Assembly: GCA_946495675.1 (NCBI GenBank)
Contig: CAMMDQ010000001.1
Span: 1-64,000, forward strand
DNA: 64,000 nucleotides
Direction: 5' to 3'
DNA from: an uncultured Bacillota bacterium
GTDB taxonomy: Bacteria > Bacillota > Clostridia > Christensenellales > UBA1242
Below, piece after piece: positions 52,718-60,654 of the stretch. Under the pieces are notes generated by a model, which saw only the letters and a list, made by a program, of their open reading frames with translations, was not told the origin of the DNA and ran no database searches. The position numbers and the translations under genes are program-made. Numbering within the stretch: position 1 is the stretch's first letter; every line of letters starts with the position of its first letter.

Positions 52718-54637
52718 ATGAAAAAATCTGATATTGTCAAAGCTTGGCTTGGAAGTGCTATTCAAGATTTTGTCAGCATACTCAAAACTGGCGGCTGGAA
52801 GGTTGCTGCGCTCGGGGTGCCGGTTGCTGCGGCAGGCTTGACCTTGACTGCTTGCCAAGTTGAAAAAATTGAGGTGCAAATTGCACAAATTGACACACTT
52901 GACCAAATTCAAACTTTGTTTGGCGACAGTTTTTCGGTTGCAGAGCAAGTTGAAGAGGCTGCAAAGGAAAAGTTTGGCAACAATTTGGTAAGCCTTATGA
53001 GCGAAAACGCAAATGGTGCTGGAAAAGTGGTTGCATTTTTTAAGGAAGATGGTCAACTTAAAAAAGCAACAGCCACATTGAACTTGGATGCTGCAGATTT
53101 TGACGCAAAAATTTATGGTTACAACACCTTTACAAAGCAAGGGGAGACTCTTTCTTTTTGGCAAAATGGTCAAGAACAAGAAGTTGACCTTTCTGCCCCT
53201 GGAGTTTTGTATGTGATACAAGGCGATGGCACCTTGACAGTTATGAACACAACGGCAGTGCAAAATGAAATTGAAAATGCAGTCGATTCAATGCAGATTG
53301 AAAATCTTGGCTTGCAAACAGACCTTGACGAAGTGGGCAAAGAAGACCTCAAAACCATGCTTGGCTTTGTGATTGACCAATCTGGCACTGCACACCTGCC
53401 AACCCTCACGCTTGAATATGACAGGGGTAGCAACCAAACCACTGCCACATATTCTTATCTTAGCCTTGCGGGCCAAACAAAAATTGAAAGCGGAAACATT
53501 GTTTTTGAAGGCAATTTGATTGAAAATGACTCACTCAACCGCACAGCAGCCGAAGAACAGCTTCAGACAGAAAGGGCTGTAATCAACGCAAACCGCGCAT
53601 CAGTGCTTGAAGAAGCAACTTACACCACCTTGTTTGAGCTTGACAATTTTGACTTAAACTCAGTTGAACTTGAAGTGGCTGAGAAAGATTCGGGTGGCGA
53701 TGAATCACAGGTTGAAATTTCAACTGAAAACTATGCAAGCTTTGACGAATTTTTTGCAGATTTGTCTGGCGAAAATTTGGAAGAGTTTGAAAATGCAATT
53801 TCTGAAACTTTAAGAAATGGGTTTACAAGACAAGATTTCTTGACTATTTTTGGCGGAAATAGCACTCTAGATAATACAAGCACTTTTAGAATAGCTTTTA
53901 ATTATATGGATAGCAATCAAATCGACTCTATAAAATATGTTGGACTAAGAAATACAACTAGAATAGTTGCCGCAACAATGAATTTGTCTTCTCCAATCGT
54001 TTTGGACAATATTTCTGTTGTGTGCTACTCTGGCGATATCCAAGAAATTGTTGAAAACGGAAGACTTGTTGGCATAAGCTATGTTGATGGCGAGCAAACA
54101 CAAGAGGTCAGAGCTGGCGACAACCAAATGTTTGTCAAAGTGGGGCAAGAATATCGTTTGATTGATTATTCTGACATAATCAACCAGTTTGCAAGAGCAA
54201 ACATTTCAAAAATTGTCAGTGACTTTGCTTACACGGGCTCTGCAAGTTTGGAAGGCGAAGGCCTTGACTTTTTCAACATCTGCATGCCGCTGGCTGTGGC
54301 AGCAGGCAAAATAGGGCCCGAAACCAAACTAAGCTTTGTTTCAGTGCAAGGTAGCAGTGGGACAACGTCTGATTTTGGGTCTGTTTACGACGTAGTTATT
54401 AAAGCGGTTGATCTGAATAACGATCAGTTATATAACTTTGAGTTTATTTTTGATGATTCAAGAACTTCTTATAAGCCAATAATCGAGGAAATCAAAAGGG
54501 CAATATCAGATGGTCAATTTAGAATCTCAGACCGCGGTGTTGAAAAAATTATTCCAGAGAGTGATATAATGCTGGAATATCAAACAGATATCACTGAGTA
54601 TACAATACCTCAAGCAGAAGCAGAAGAAACAAACTGA
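52718..54637 (+). CDS. large lipoprotein in the division cluster, 639 aa
   Basis: The protein has an unusually long 28-residue N-region before the hydrophobic core and a good lipobox LTAC (Cys46), so it should be lipid-anchored outside. The remaining 590 residues are acidic and beta/alpha mixed, with no motif, repeat or enzymatic signature I recognise. One stretch (about 265-305) is Glu/Arg-rich and helical. It has its own promoter and a perfect terminator, so it is a separate unit inside the wall/division cluster. Together with the next gene it is a candidate lineage-specific envelope assembly factor; this is inference from position. Confidence 0.8.
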   Translation: MKKSDIVKAWLGSAIQDFVSILKTGGWKVAALGVPVAAAGLTLTACQVEKIEVQIAQIDTLDQIQTLFGDSFSVAEQVEEAAKEKFGNNLVSLMSENANGAGKVVAFFKEDGQLKKATATLNLDAADFDAKIYGYNTFTKQGETLSFWQNGQEQEVDLSAPGVLYVIQGDGTLTVMNTTAVQNEIENAVDSMQIENLGLQTDLDEVGKEDLKTMLGFVIDQSGTAHLPTLTLEYDRGSNQTTATYSYLSLAGQTKIESGNIVFEGNLIENDSLNRTAAEEQLQTERAVINANRASVLEEATYTTLFELDNFDLNSVELEVAEKDSGGDESQVEISTENYASFDEFFADLSGENLEEFENAISETLRNGFTRQDFLTIFGGNSTLDNTSTFRIAFNYMDSNQIDSIKYVGLRNTTRIVAATMNLSSPIVLDNISVVCYSGDIQEIVENGRLVGISYVDGEQTQEVRAGDNQMFVKVGQEYRLIDYSDIINQFARANISKIVSDFAYTGSASLEGEGLDFFNICMPLAVAAGKIGPETKLSFVSVQGSSGTTSDFGSVYDVVIKAVDLNNDQLYNFEFIFDDSRTSYKPIIEEIKRAISDGQFRISDRGVEKIIPESDIMLEYQTDITEYTIPQAEAEETN

Positions 54638-54670
54638 AAAAAAAGATTGAGCGCGCTCAATCTTTTTTTT
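54637..54670 (+). terminator. terminator of the first lipoprotein gene
   Basis: A perfect palindrome with AAGATTGAGC and GCTCAATCTT arms and an A-run/T-run frame of eight on each side. It is the strongest terminator in the window. Confidence 0.9.
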
Positions 54671-54682
54671 GACTTAAAAAAC

Positions 54683-54711
54683 TTGATTTTTGTTGAAAAA
54701 AAGGTTACAAT
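54683..54711 (+). promoter_or_regulatory. promoter of the second lipoprotein, start at the ATG
   Basis: TTGATT (54683-54688), 17 bp and TACAAT (54706-54711). Transcription would begin at about 54717-54718 and the ATG is at 54718-54720, so the mRNA would be leaderless. Confidence 0.65.
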
Positions 54712-54717
54712 AAAGTT

Positions 54718-56976
54718 ATGAAAAAAATCTTTGCCAAAATTTTCAGTATGGTGATTGTGCTTTGCATGTGCGTGCTTGGCACAGGTTGTTTTGGCATCGG
54801 TGATGGGTTTGATTATTTCTCTGATTTATGGAATAGGTTTCAGTCAGGCGAAATTTCTGAAGATGAATATTATGACCAACTTGCCCAGTCTCAGCAATCT
54901 TCGCAGCTTTATGGCACAAAGGTGCTTTATCGGCCAGAAAGCTATGACTATAGTGGCAACTCGGGCGGCACGCAGGAAGAAGAAAACGATTACTATGGCA
55001 AATATGCTTGGCAGATTTTAAGAAGGCTGGAATTGATTTACGGTGTGTCGGATCAAGAGACAGAACTTTTAATCATAGATAAAAACAATCCAGATGACCC
55101 GTATGATGACGAAAGATATTATACCTTCAACACAGACACTTTGCCATACCTATATGACAGCATAAGATATCAGGTGGATAAGCGCTTGACAGTGACCAAA
55201 CAAATTGCTTTTGATGGCACAAACTGGTCTGAAACAAGCGAATTAGCCGACCAATATATTGCCTTATCAGCCAATCTCGACAATGCTTGGAATTGGAGTT
55301 TTGACAGTGATATTGAAAATGCTGCAGCTGAAGACTATGATAATGTAACTTTAGGTTTGATTACAACAGGAACTTGGTATGCAAATGATAATGAAAGATA
55401 TTTTGCACACGCTGACAGCAGCATTGTTCAAGGTTTTTATCAAATAGCAGAAAACACTTCTGAAGAGATTTCTGAAGAAGAACACATAGCAAACAATTTA
55501 AATAGTGCATTGCAAGCAGCATACGCAAACGGCAATTTTACTAAAAACTACCTTGAAACATATATCGGCGCAACTGACGATTATCTATATCAGGATTATT
55601 CCGACTTTGTCAAGGCGCTGGAGTATGTCATATATTGCTATAGCCTTGATTTGACACCTGGGCAGGTGGTTGTTGAGCCGGTGATGACAACCACGCAAGA
55701 GGGGACCACAAAATATTATTCCGTCAAGGTGGTTGAAACTTCAAACGGCCAGCAGATTGAACTTTCGGCTGACCAAGCACTAGCGCAAATCAAAGAAGTT
55801 TTTGATCAGCTTGGGGCATATGTTGGTGTTGCAGAGCGAAACAAAGAAAAGATTGCAAACTGGATTCTTGAAAATGTGATTGGCTCAGCAGCCATGCAAA
55901 ATGATATGGTAAGCGTTTACTCAGGTGCAACTCAAATCACCTACAACGGCACAACCTTTGTTGCAACTTCAGCTGATCAGGCAAATGAGATTTTGGCTGG
56001 GCTTGACTATAAAGGAGCAGTCTTAACGGCGGTCCAGGTGCCAACAGCGGATGTAACCGAGCCAGACATCTCAGTTGGTCGAGAATATGGAGACACCATT
56101 GTCAACTTGGTGGACAAGGTGTGCGACCAAGTCACGATAGGTTCTGACGATGACGGGCAGATTGATGTTGACGATCGATATTTGGCATCTGAAGTGATGG
56201 AATATATGGGCAATTCATTCTCAGCCGGTGGTGGCGATGATCCTTTCCCATACTTTGAAGATTTTTCTTCGCCGCAGGCTGCAATGGCTGTAAGACCGCT
56301 TGAATATCAAAGTGCTGTTTTGATGTTTAAGAAAGAGGTTAAAATCTCGATGGTGTCAGTTGTTTTGCAGTATGATGCTGACCTTGACGGCTATCAAACT
56401 CAAAGTGGCGAGCCTTTTGACCACACCAGATATTTGACCATTGAAATTGGGCTTAACTATTTCAATCATCAGACAAAGCAGAGGATTTCTGTGGCGACAC
56501 AAACTGTCAATGTGCCAGATGGCAAACTTGTCAATCCGCTTGGCGATGAAAATCTTGACAGGGCATCGGCAGAGGCAGGCATAGAGTTTTCGCAAACTGT
56601 TGTGTTTGGTTTTTATGACTCAATCTTGCCAAACAACCAGGATCTTATTGTCGGGGCGTTCAAAACAGACATAGGCGGTGGCATTCTGAAGACTGATGTT
56701 GGCAGAAATGACTATCGCGGCAATCCGATCGTTTCAAATGATCCAATCATTATCAGCGGACTGAGCGCAGTCAAAGATTACTACGAAATCATTGAGCCAA
56801 CAGAAGAGCAGATCGCTCAAGGTCAGACGTATTTGACAGGTCAGCTCAATGCTGAAAAGTTTATGGGCGATGACGGATGCGACTATTTGGAGATCACATA
56901 TCGCGTGATCAAACGCGTGGGCGACACAAGCACAAACTACAAGTTCTATACAGGCCTCACCGCAACAACTGCTTAA
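54718..56976 (+). CDS. large lipoprotein in the division cluster, 752 aa
   Basis: The signal peptide ends in GTGC (Cys24), a slightly unusual lipobox with Gly at -3. The mature 728 residues are acidic, Tyr/Asp/Gln-rich and begin with a short coiled segment (FQSGEISEDEYYDQLAQSQQ, about 41-60). They then run as a mixed fold without motifs known to me. No repeats or catalytic residues were found. There is no ribosome binding site, and the promoter sits directly before the ATG. A terminator follows. With the gene before it, this forms a pair of unknown lipoproteins between ftsW and murA. They are not obviously similar to each other in sequence. Confidence 0.8.
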   Translation: MKKIFAKIFSMVIVLCMCVLGTGCFGIGDGFDYFSDLWNRFQSGEISEDEYYDQLAQSQQSSQLYGTKVLYRPESYDYSGNSGGTQEEENDYYGKYAWQILRRLELIYGVSDQETELLIIDKNNPDDPYDDERYYTFNTDTLPYLYDSIRYQVDKRLTVTKQIAFDGTNWSETSELADQYIALSANLDNAWNWSFDSDIENAAAEDYDNVTLGLITTGTWYANDNERYFAHADSSIVQGFYQIAENTSEEISEEEHIANNLNSALQAAYANGNFTKNYLETYIGATDDYLYQDYSDFVKALEYVIYCYSLDLTPGQVVVEPVMTTTQEGTTKYYSVKVVETSNGQQIELSADQALAQIKEVFDQLGAYVGVAERNKEKIANWILENVIGSAAMQNDMVSVYSGATQITYNGTTFVATSADQANEILAGLDYKGAVLTAVQVPTADVTEPDISVGREYGDTIVNLVDKVCDQVTIGSDDDGQIDVDDRYLASEVMEYMGNSFSAGGGDDPFPYFEDFSSPQAAMAVRPLEYQSAVLMFKKEVKISMVSVVLQYDADLDGYQTQSGEPFDHTRYLTIEIGLNYFNHQTKQRISVATQTVNVPDGKLVNPLGDENLDRASAEAGIEFSQTVVFGFYDSILPNNQDLIVGAFKTDIGGGILKTDVGRNDYRGNPIVSNDPIIISGLSAVKDYYEIIEPTEEQIAQGQTYLTGQLNAEKFMGDDGCDYLEITYRVIKRVGDTSTNYKFYTGLTATTA

Positions 56977-57002
56977 AAAGGAAGATTTTTCTTCCTTTTT
57001 TT
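56975..57002 (+). terminator. terminator before murA
   Basis: AAAAAGGAAGA and TCTTCCTTTTT form an 11-bp stem around TTTT, followed by T. The left arm overlaps the TAA of the lipoprotein gene. Confidence 0.85.
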
Positions 57003-57036
57003 GACAGCTTTCATGCTTTTAAGCCAGGTTTTTTCG

Positions 57037-57066
57037 TTGGCAGAAAAGAAAGGGTGCTCATATATT
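57037..57066 (+). promoter_or_regulatory. probable murA promoter, start at the ATG
   Basis: TTGGCA (57037-57042), 18 bp and TATATT (57061-57066), with the murA ATG at 57072. The transcript would start at or next to the ATG. Confidence 0.5.
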
Positions 57067-57071
57067 TTTAT

Positions 57072-58322
57072 ATGGGGAAATTTTTTATCAATGGCGGCAA
57101 GGCGTTGCAGGGGGAAGTGGTGCTTGATTGCGCAAAAAATTCGCTTCTGCCCATTCTTGCTGGGTGCATTTTGGTTGATGGCAAAGTCAAGCTGCTCAGT
57201 GTGCCAAAATATACCGATGTGATTGCAATGTGCGATATACTTGAAAATTTGGGCGCGAAAGTTTGTTGGCTGGCAGACGATTTGTTGCTTGATTGCTCTT
57301 GCATTGACAAAAGTGTGATTTGCCATGAACTTGCCAGTCCAGTGAGATCTTCGGTGTTCACTTTGGGGCCTTTGCTTGCAAGATTTGGCAAGGCAAAAGT
57401 GGCATATCCTGGTGGGTGCGACATTGGGTTGAGACCAATTGACATTCATCTTTCTTCACTGAAGCAGTTGGGTTGCAAAATAATTGAAAAAAATGGCTAT
57501 ATTTATGGTGAAAAAGGGGGCAATGGCAATCAATCTGTTGTGCTGAAATTTGCCAGTGTTGGTGCAACTGAAAACATCATGATGTTTGCAACTCTTTTGC
57601 CAGGGCAAACTCAAATTTTCAATGCTGCCAAAGAGCCTGAAATTGTTGACCTTGCTTGCTTTTTGAATAAATGTGGAGCTTGCATAAAGGGGGCGGGCAG
57701 TGATGTGATCACAATCGATGGAGTACAGTCGCTTTCTGGCTGCGAATATTTGGCAATTCCTGACCGAATTGAATGTGGCACTTTTCTTATTGGAGCAGCC
57801 ATGACGCATGGGCAAATTTGCATTAAAAATGCAATCGAAAAGCACAATGAGGTTTTGATTGAAAAGCTTAAAAGCTGCGGCTGCAAAATTTTTTCAGACC
57901 AAAATGGACTGCATCTTTCTAGCCCAAAAATCTTGGAAAGTTTTGGCGATGTTGAGACTGCTGTTTATCCTGGATTTCCAACCGATTTGCAACCCCAAAT
58001 TGTGGCGCTTGCCTGCGTTTGCAATGGCTGCAGTTTGATTTTTGAAAATGTTTTCGAGTCAAGATTCAATTACGTTGGCGAGCTTTTAAAGCTTGGCGGC
58101 GATGTCAAATTCAAGTCGTCAGTCTGCATTGTTCGTGGCAGAAAAAAGCTCTACGGCGCTGATGTTTTTGCAACTGATTTGCGCGGAGGGGCAGCTCTTG
58201 TTCTTGCCGGGCTTGCAAGTGAAGGTTACACCACAGTCAACAAAATTGAATATATTGACAGGGGCTACTATAACCTTGCTGAAAAATTGACTAAGCTTGG
58301 GGCAGACATAAAAAGATTGTGA
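57072..58322 (+). CDS. murA: UDP-N-acetylglucosamine 1-carboxyvinyltransferase
   Basis: The ATG at 57072 gives 416 residues, the normal MurA length, beginning MGKFFINGGKALQGEV; the long frame upstream has no start signal and crosses a terminator. Recognisable blocks are CAKNSLLPILAG (substrate Lys/Asn), the loop PGGCDIGLRPIDIHL with the PEP-binding cysteine that fosfomycin alkylates, DRIECGTFLIGAAMT, FPTDLQPQ and DLRGGAALVLAGLAS. It commits UDP-GlcNAc to peptidoglycan synthesis. It is more cysteine-rich than usual. No ribosome binding site is visible. Confidence 0.94.
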   Translation: MGKFFINGGKALQGEVVLDCAKNSLLPILAGCILVDGKVKLLSVPKYTDVIAMCDILENLGAKVCWLADDLLLDCSCIDKSVICHELASPVRSSVFTLGPLLARFGKAKVAYPGGCDIGLRPIDIHLSSLKQLGCKIIEKNGYIYGEKGGNGNQSVVLKFASVGATENIMMFATLLPGQTQIFNAAKEPEIVDLACFLNKCGACIKGAGSDVITIDGVQSLSGCEYLAIPDRIECGTFLIGAAMTHGQICIKNAIEKHNEVLIEKLKSCGCKIFSDQNGLHLSSPKILESFGDVETAVYPGFPTDLQPQIVALACVCNGCSLIFENVFESRFNYVGELLKLGGDVKFKSSVCIVRGRKKLYGADVFATDLRGGAALVLAGLASEGYTTVNKIEYIDRGYYNLAEKLTKLGADIKRL

Positions 58323-58337
58323 AATTTGAAAAATTTC

Positions 58338-58366
58338 TTGTTTTTAATGCAAAAATGCATTAAAAT
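58338..58366 (+). promoter_or_regulatory. ftsQ promoter, start at the ATG
   Basis: TTGTTT (58338-58343), 17 bp and TAAAAT (58361-58366), with the ATG at 58374. The expected start point is about 58373, giving a leaderless or nearly leaderless mRNA. Confidence 0.55.
58342..58365. promoter_or_regulatory. perfect 10-bp inverted repeat over the ftsQ promoter
   Basis: TTTTAATGCA (58342-58351), AAAA and TGCATTAAAA (58356-58365). It covers the spacer and the -10 box, where a bound repressor would block transcription. It lacks a T-run, so it is not a terminator. Confidence 0.55.
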
Positions 58367-58373
58367 ATCTCTG

Positions 58374-59225
58374 ATGAGCAAAAAAACAAAAAAAATTTTG
58401 ATTTCTCTTTCAACTGCTGTGGTGCTGGTGGGAATTTTGGTAACGCTTGCCTTTACCGTCTTTTCACTCAAAACAGTCAAAGTTGATTGGTGCACAACCC
58501 ACTCAAGCATCTCTTTATCTGACCAAGAGCTTATTGACGGGGCGCAGTTCTCTTTTGGCAGCAGTGTTTTTTTTCATGGCAAAAAGGGTTATGAAGAAAG
58601 AATTGAAAATCTTTCGCCATACATTGATGTGGTCAATATTGAAACCGTTTTCCCTTCCACTTTCGTGCTCCATGTTGCTCAAAGGCAAGAAGTTTACGCT
58701 TTTGAAAATGGAGAGCAAACTTTGATTTGCGATCAAAATCTTCGAGTATTGAAGATTGAAGAAGATTACAGCTCGACTCAAGACAATGCTATGCTTGTTC
58801 AAGGTGTGGAAATTGAAGAAAAAGCTTATCAACCAGGTCAATATCTTGCTGTTGAAAATTTTATCGATATTTACTCTTCTCTATTTGAGTGCAATCGCAC
58901 GCTGGGGCAGCAGCAATCGCTTATCAAATCCATCGAATTTTTGCAAGAGTATGATCAGAACATAGCAACAGAACAAACGACAGCCATTCTTAATCTTTTT
59001 GGTGGGCAAACTGTTCAAATCAAAAATGCAACTTATGGACTAAGATACAAGCTTGATATGTTTTTGCAAGTTTTCTCAAACCTTTATTCGCTGATAGGGA
59101 AAGAAATTGCTTCGGGCGGTGTGTGGACTCAAGAGTTGCTTGATGGCTGCACCATTATTGTGAATAACTATTATAATTACACAGAGCACAACGAAAGTGA
59201 ATGCTATTTCAACATTGTTCCATAA
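58374..59225 (+). CDS. ftsQ: cell division protein FtsQ/DivIB
   Basis: The ATG at 58374 gives 283 residues: a short basic cytoplasmic tail (MSKKTKK), one membrane helix (about 8-32), a POTRA domain (about 35-105, with VKVDWCTTHSSISL and VFPSTFVLHVAQRQEVYAF) and the beta domain. This is the FtsQ/DivIB plan. The protein links early and late divisome components and binds DivIC/FtsL. Its place between murA and ftsA supports the name. No ribosome binding site is visible; an upstream TTG at 58326 is possible but would put the promoter inside the gene. Confidence 0.85.
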   Translation: MSKKTKKILISLSTAVVLVGILVTLAFTVFSLKTVKVDWCTTHSSISLSDQELIDGAQFSFGSSVFFHGKKGYEERIENLSPYIDVVNIETVFPSTFVLHVAQRQEVYAFENGEQTLICDQNLRVLKIEEDYSSTQDNAMLVQGVEIEEKAYQPGQYLAVENFIDIYSSLFECNRTLGQQQSLIKSIEFLQEYDQNIATEQTTAILNLFGGQTVQIKNATYGLRYKLDMFLQVFSNLYSLIGKEIASGGVWTQELLDGCTIIVNNYYNYTEHNESECYFNIVP

Positions 59226-59303
59226 AAAAAGGGCAGACTAACTAAGATTAAAAATGCCAAAAATGAATAAAATAGTTGTCCTTTTGCAGAATTAAAATGT
59301 TTT
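59226..59303. other. short spacer, nothing clear
   Basis: About 80 bases after ftsQ. A weak partial complementarity between AAAAGGGCA near 59229 and TTGTCCTTTT near 59276 was seen but is not convincing. Confidence 0.3.
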
Positions 59304-59334
59304 GGTGCAAAAATTGTTGTTTTGCACCTTTTTT
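59304..59334 (+). terminator. terminator between ftsQ and ftsA
   Basis: GGTGCAAAA (59304-59312) pairs with TTTTGCACC (59320-59328), followed by TTTTTT. Confidence 0.85.
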
Positions 59335-59337
59335 AGT

Positions 59338-59366
59338 TTGACTTTGCTTTGTTTATATATTAAAAT
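59338..59366 (+). promoter_or_regulatory. sigma-A promoter of ftsA
   Basis: TTGACT (59338-59343), 17 bp and TAAAAT (59361-59366). The ftsA ATG is at 59414, after a weak GGTGG ribosome binding site. Confidence 0.7.
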
Positions 59367-59413
59367 ATTACTATAAATGTACATTTGTGCACTTTTAGAT
59401 TTGTTGGTGGTTT

Positions 59414-60526
59414 ATGAGAAAAGAAAAAGTTTTGGTTTTTGAACTTGGTTCTTCCACTTTGCGAGCAATTTTGGCTGGCAGGGGACTTAATGGCACTTTT
59501 GTGGTTAAAGCTTATAAAGAAATTGAATATGACGGTTTTTACGAAGGAAATTTTCTTGCTCCTGAAAAACTAAGTGCTCTGTTTTCGCAAATTATTGCAG
59601 AGTTTGACTGCCGTGAAGAAGGTATTAAAAAAGTTTATATTGGTGTGCCAGCAGAATTTTCTTCTGTCAGTGCCAGCACGGTCTCGCTCAATCTTGGCAA
59701 CCGAAGAAAGATCAAACAACAAGATATAGACCAGCTTTTCTATATGGCAAGCGAAAGGGCAAAAGATAAAAATGTTGAGATCTTGTCGGTCAATCCTCTT
59801 TCATATCTTCTTGATGAAGGCAGAATTTCATTTGACCCTGTTGGCGATAATGCAATTTCGATTTCAGCCCAGCTTTCAATCATTTATGCAAACCGCTCTT
59901 TCATTGACATGTTTAACAAAATTGTATCAGCAAACGAGTTTGAAAGTGTTGAGTATGTTTCAGAGCCGCTTGCTCAAGCTCTATATGTTATTGCCCCTGT
60001 TGAAAGAGAAGAATCTTGTTTGCTGATTGATTGTGGCGATTTGACAACAAGTGCTTGTTTTGTGAAAGGTCAGGGGCTGAGCAACCTTGCAAGTTTTTCT
60101 CGAGGTGGGGGCTTTATCACAAATGACCTTTCAGAAGCTTTCGATCTTTCAATGAGTGAAGCTGAAAGGCTAAAAAAGCAAATTGTTCTTTCATTAAAAG
60201 GTAAAAATAACGACTTTTATGAGCTTACAACCGACCTTGGCAAAACCATTAAAATTCCACTAAACACTGCAAACGAAATCGTTTCTTACCGAATCGATGA
60301 AATCGCACAAGCTGTTGCAAAATGTATTCAACTTTTTTCAAGCACATATATCAACTATCTGCCGGTCTATCTGACTGGTGCAGGAGTGAGCAAAATTAAG
60401 GGAGGCAGAGATTATTTGGCAAAATGTTTGGGTAGAAATGTTAAATATGGCGTTCCACCATTGCCAGCAAAAGATAGGCCTGAGCTAGCTTCAATTTATT
60501 CTCTTGTAAATTTTGCCTTAAATTGA
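59414..60526 (+). CDS. ftsA: cell division protein FtsA, short form
   Basis: The 370-residue protein is an actin-fold FtsA. It has the phosphate-1 loop VFELGSSTLRAI, the SHS2/1C domain (about 80-165), phosphate-2 in LLIDCGDLTTSAC, RGGGFITNDL and the adenosine loop LTGAGVSKIKGG. FtsA recruits FtsZ to the membrane and the later divisome proteins to the ring. B. subtilis and E. coli FtsA have 420-440 residues and end in an amphipathic membrane-targeting helix. This protein stops right after the actin core (IYSLVNFALN), without linker or amphipathic helix. The frame after the stop shows no continuation. It is transcribed from its own promoter, separately from ftsZ. Confidence 0.92.
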   Translation: MRKEKVLVFELGSSTLRAILAGRGLNGTFVVKAYKEIEYDGFYEGNFLAPEKLSALFSQIIAEFDCREEGIKKVYIGVPAEFSSVSASTVSLNLGNRRKIKQQDIDQLFYMASERAKDKNVEILSVNPLSYLLDEGRISFDPVGDNAISISAQLSIIYANRSFIDMFNKIVSANEFESVEYVSEPLAQALYVIAPVEREESCLLIDCGDLTTSACFVKGQGLSNLASFSRGGGFITNDLSEAFDLSMSEAERLKKQIVLSLKGKNNDFYELTTDLGKTIKIPLNTANEIVSYRIDEIAQAVAKCIQLFSSTYINYLPVYLTGAGVSKIKGGRDYLAKCLGRNVKYGVPPLPAKDRPELASIYSLVNFALN

Positions 60527-60597
60527 TTGAAGAAATGCATAAACAACAAAAAAAATGAAAATTTATGCATTTTGTCAAAAAAATTGCATTTAAATGT

Positions 60598-60626
60598 TTG
60601 CAAAAAAACAAAAAAAGTATTACAAT
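60598..60626 (+). promoter_or_regulatory. sigma-A promoter of ftsZ
   Basis: TTGCAA (60598-60603), 17 bp and TACAAT (60621-60626), followed by AAAGGGGTG and the ATG at 60655. Confidence 0.75.
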
Positions 60627-60654
60627 AAGATAAAGAAATTGAAAGGGGTGAACT

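Noticed and set aside
52628..53263. Open minus-strand frame of 211 codons opposite the first lipoprotein
   Set aside because: The plus-strand frame has promoter, ribosome binding site, lipobox and terminator. The minus frame has a Cys/Lys/Phe-rich, non-protein-like composition.
56877..57071. Upstream extension of murA by 65 residues
   Set aside because: It would overlap the lipoprotein gene and cross a strong terminator. MurA homology begins at MGKFFINGGK.
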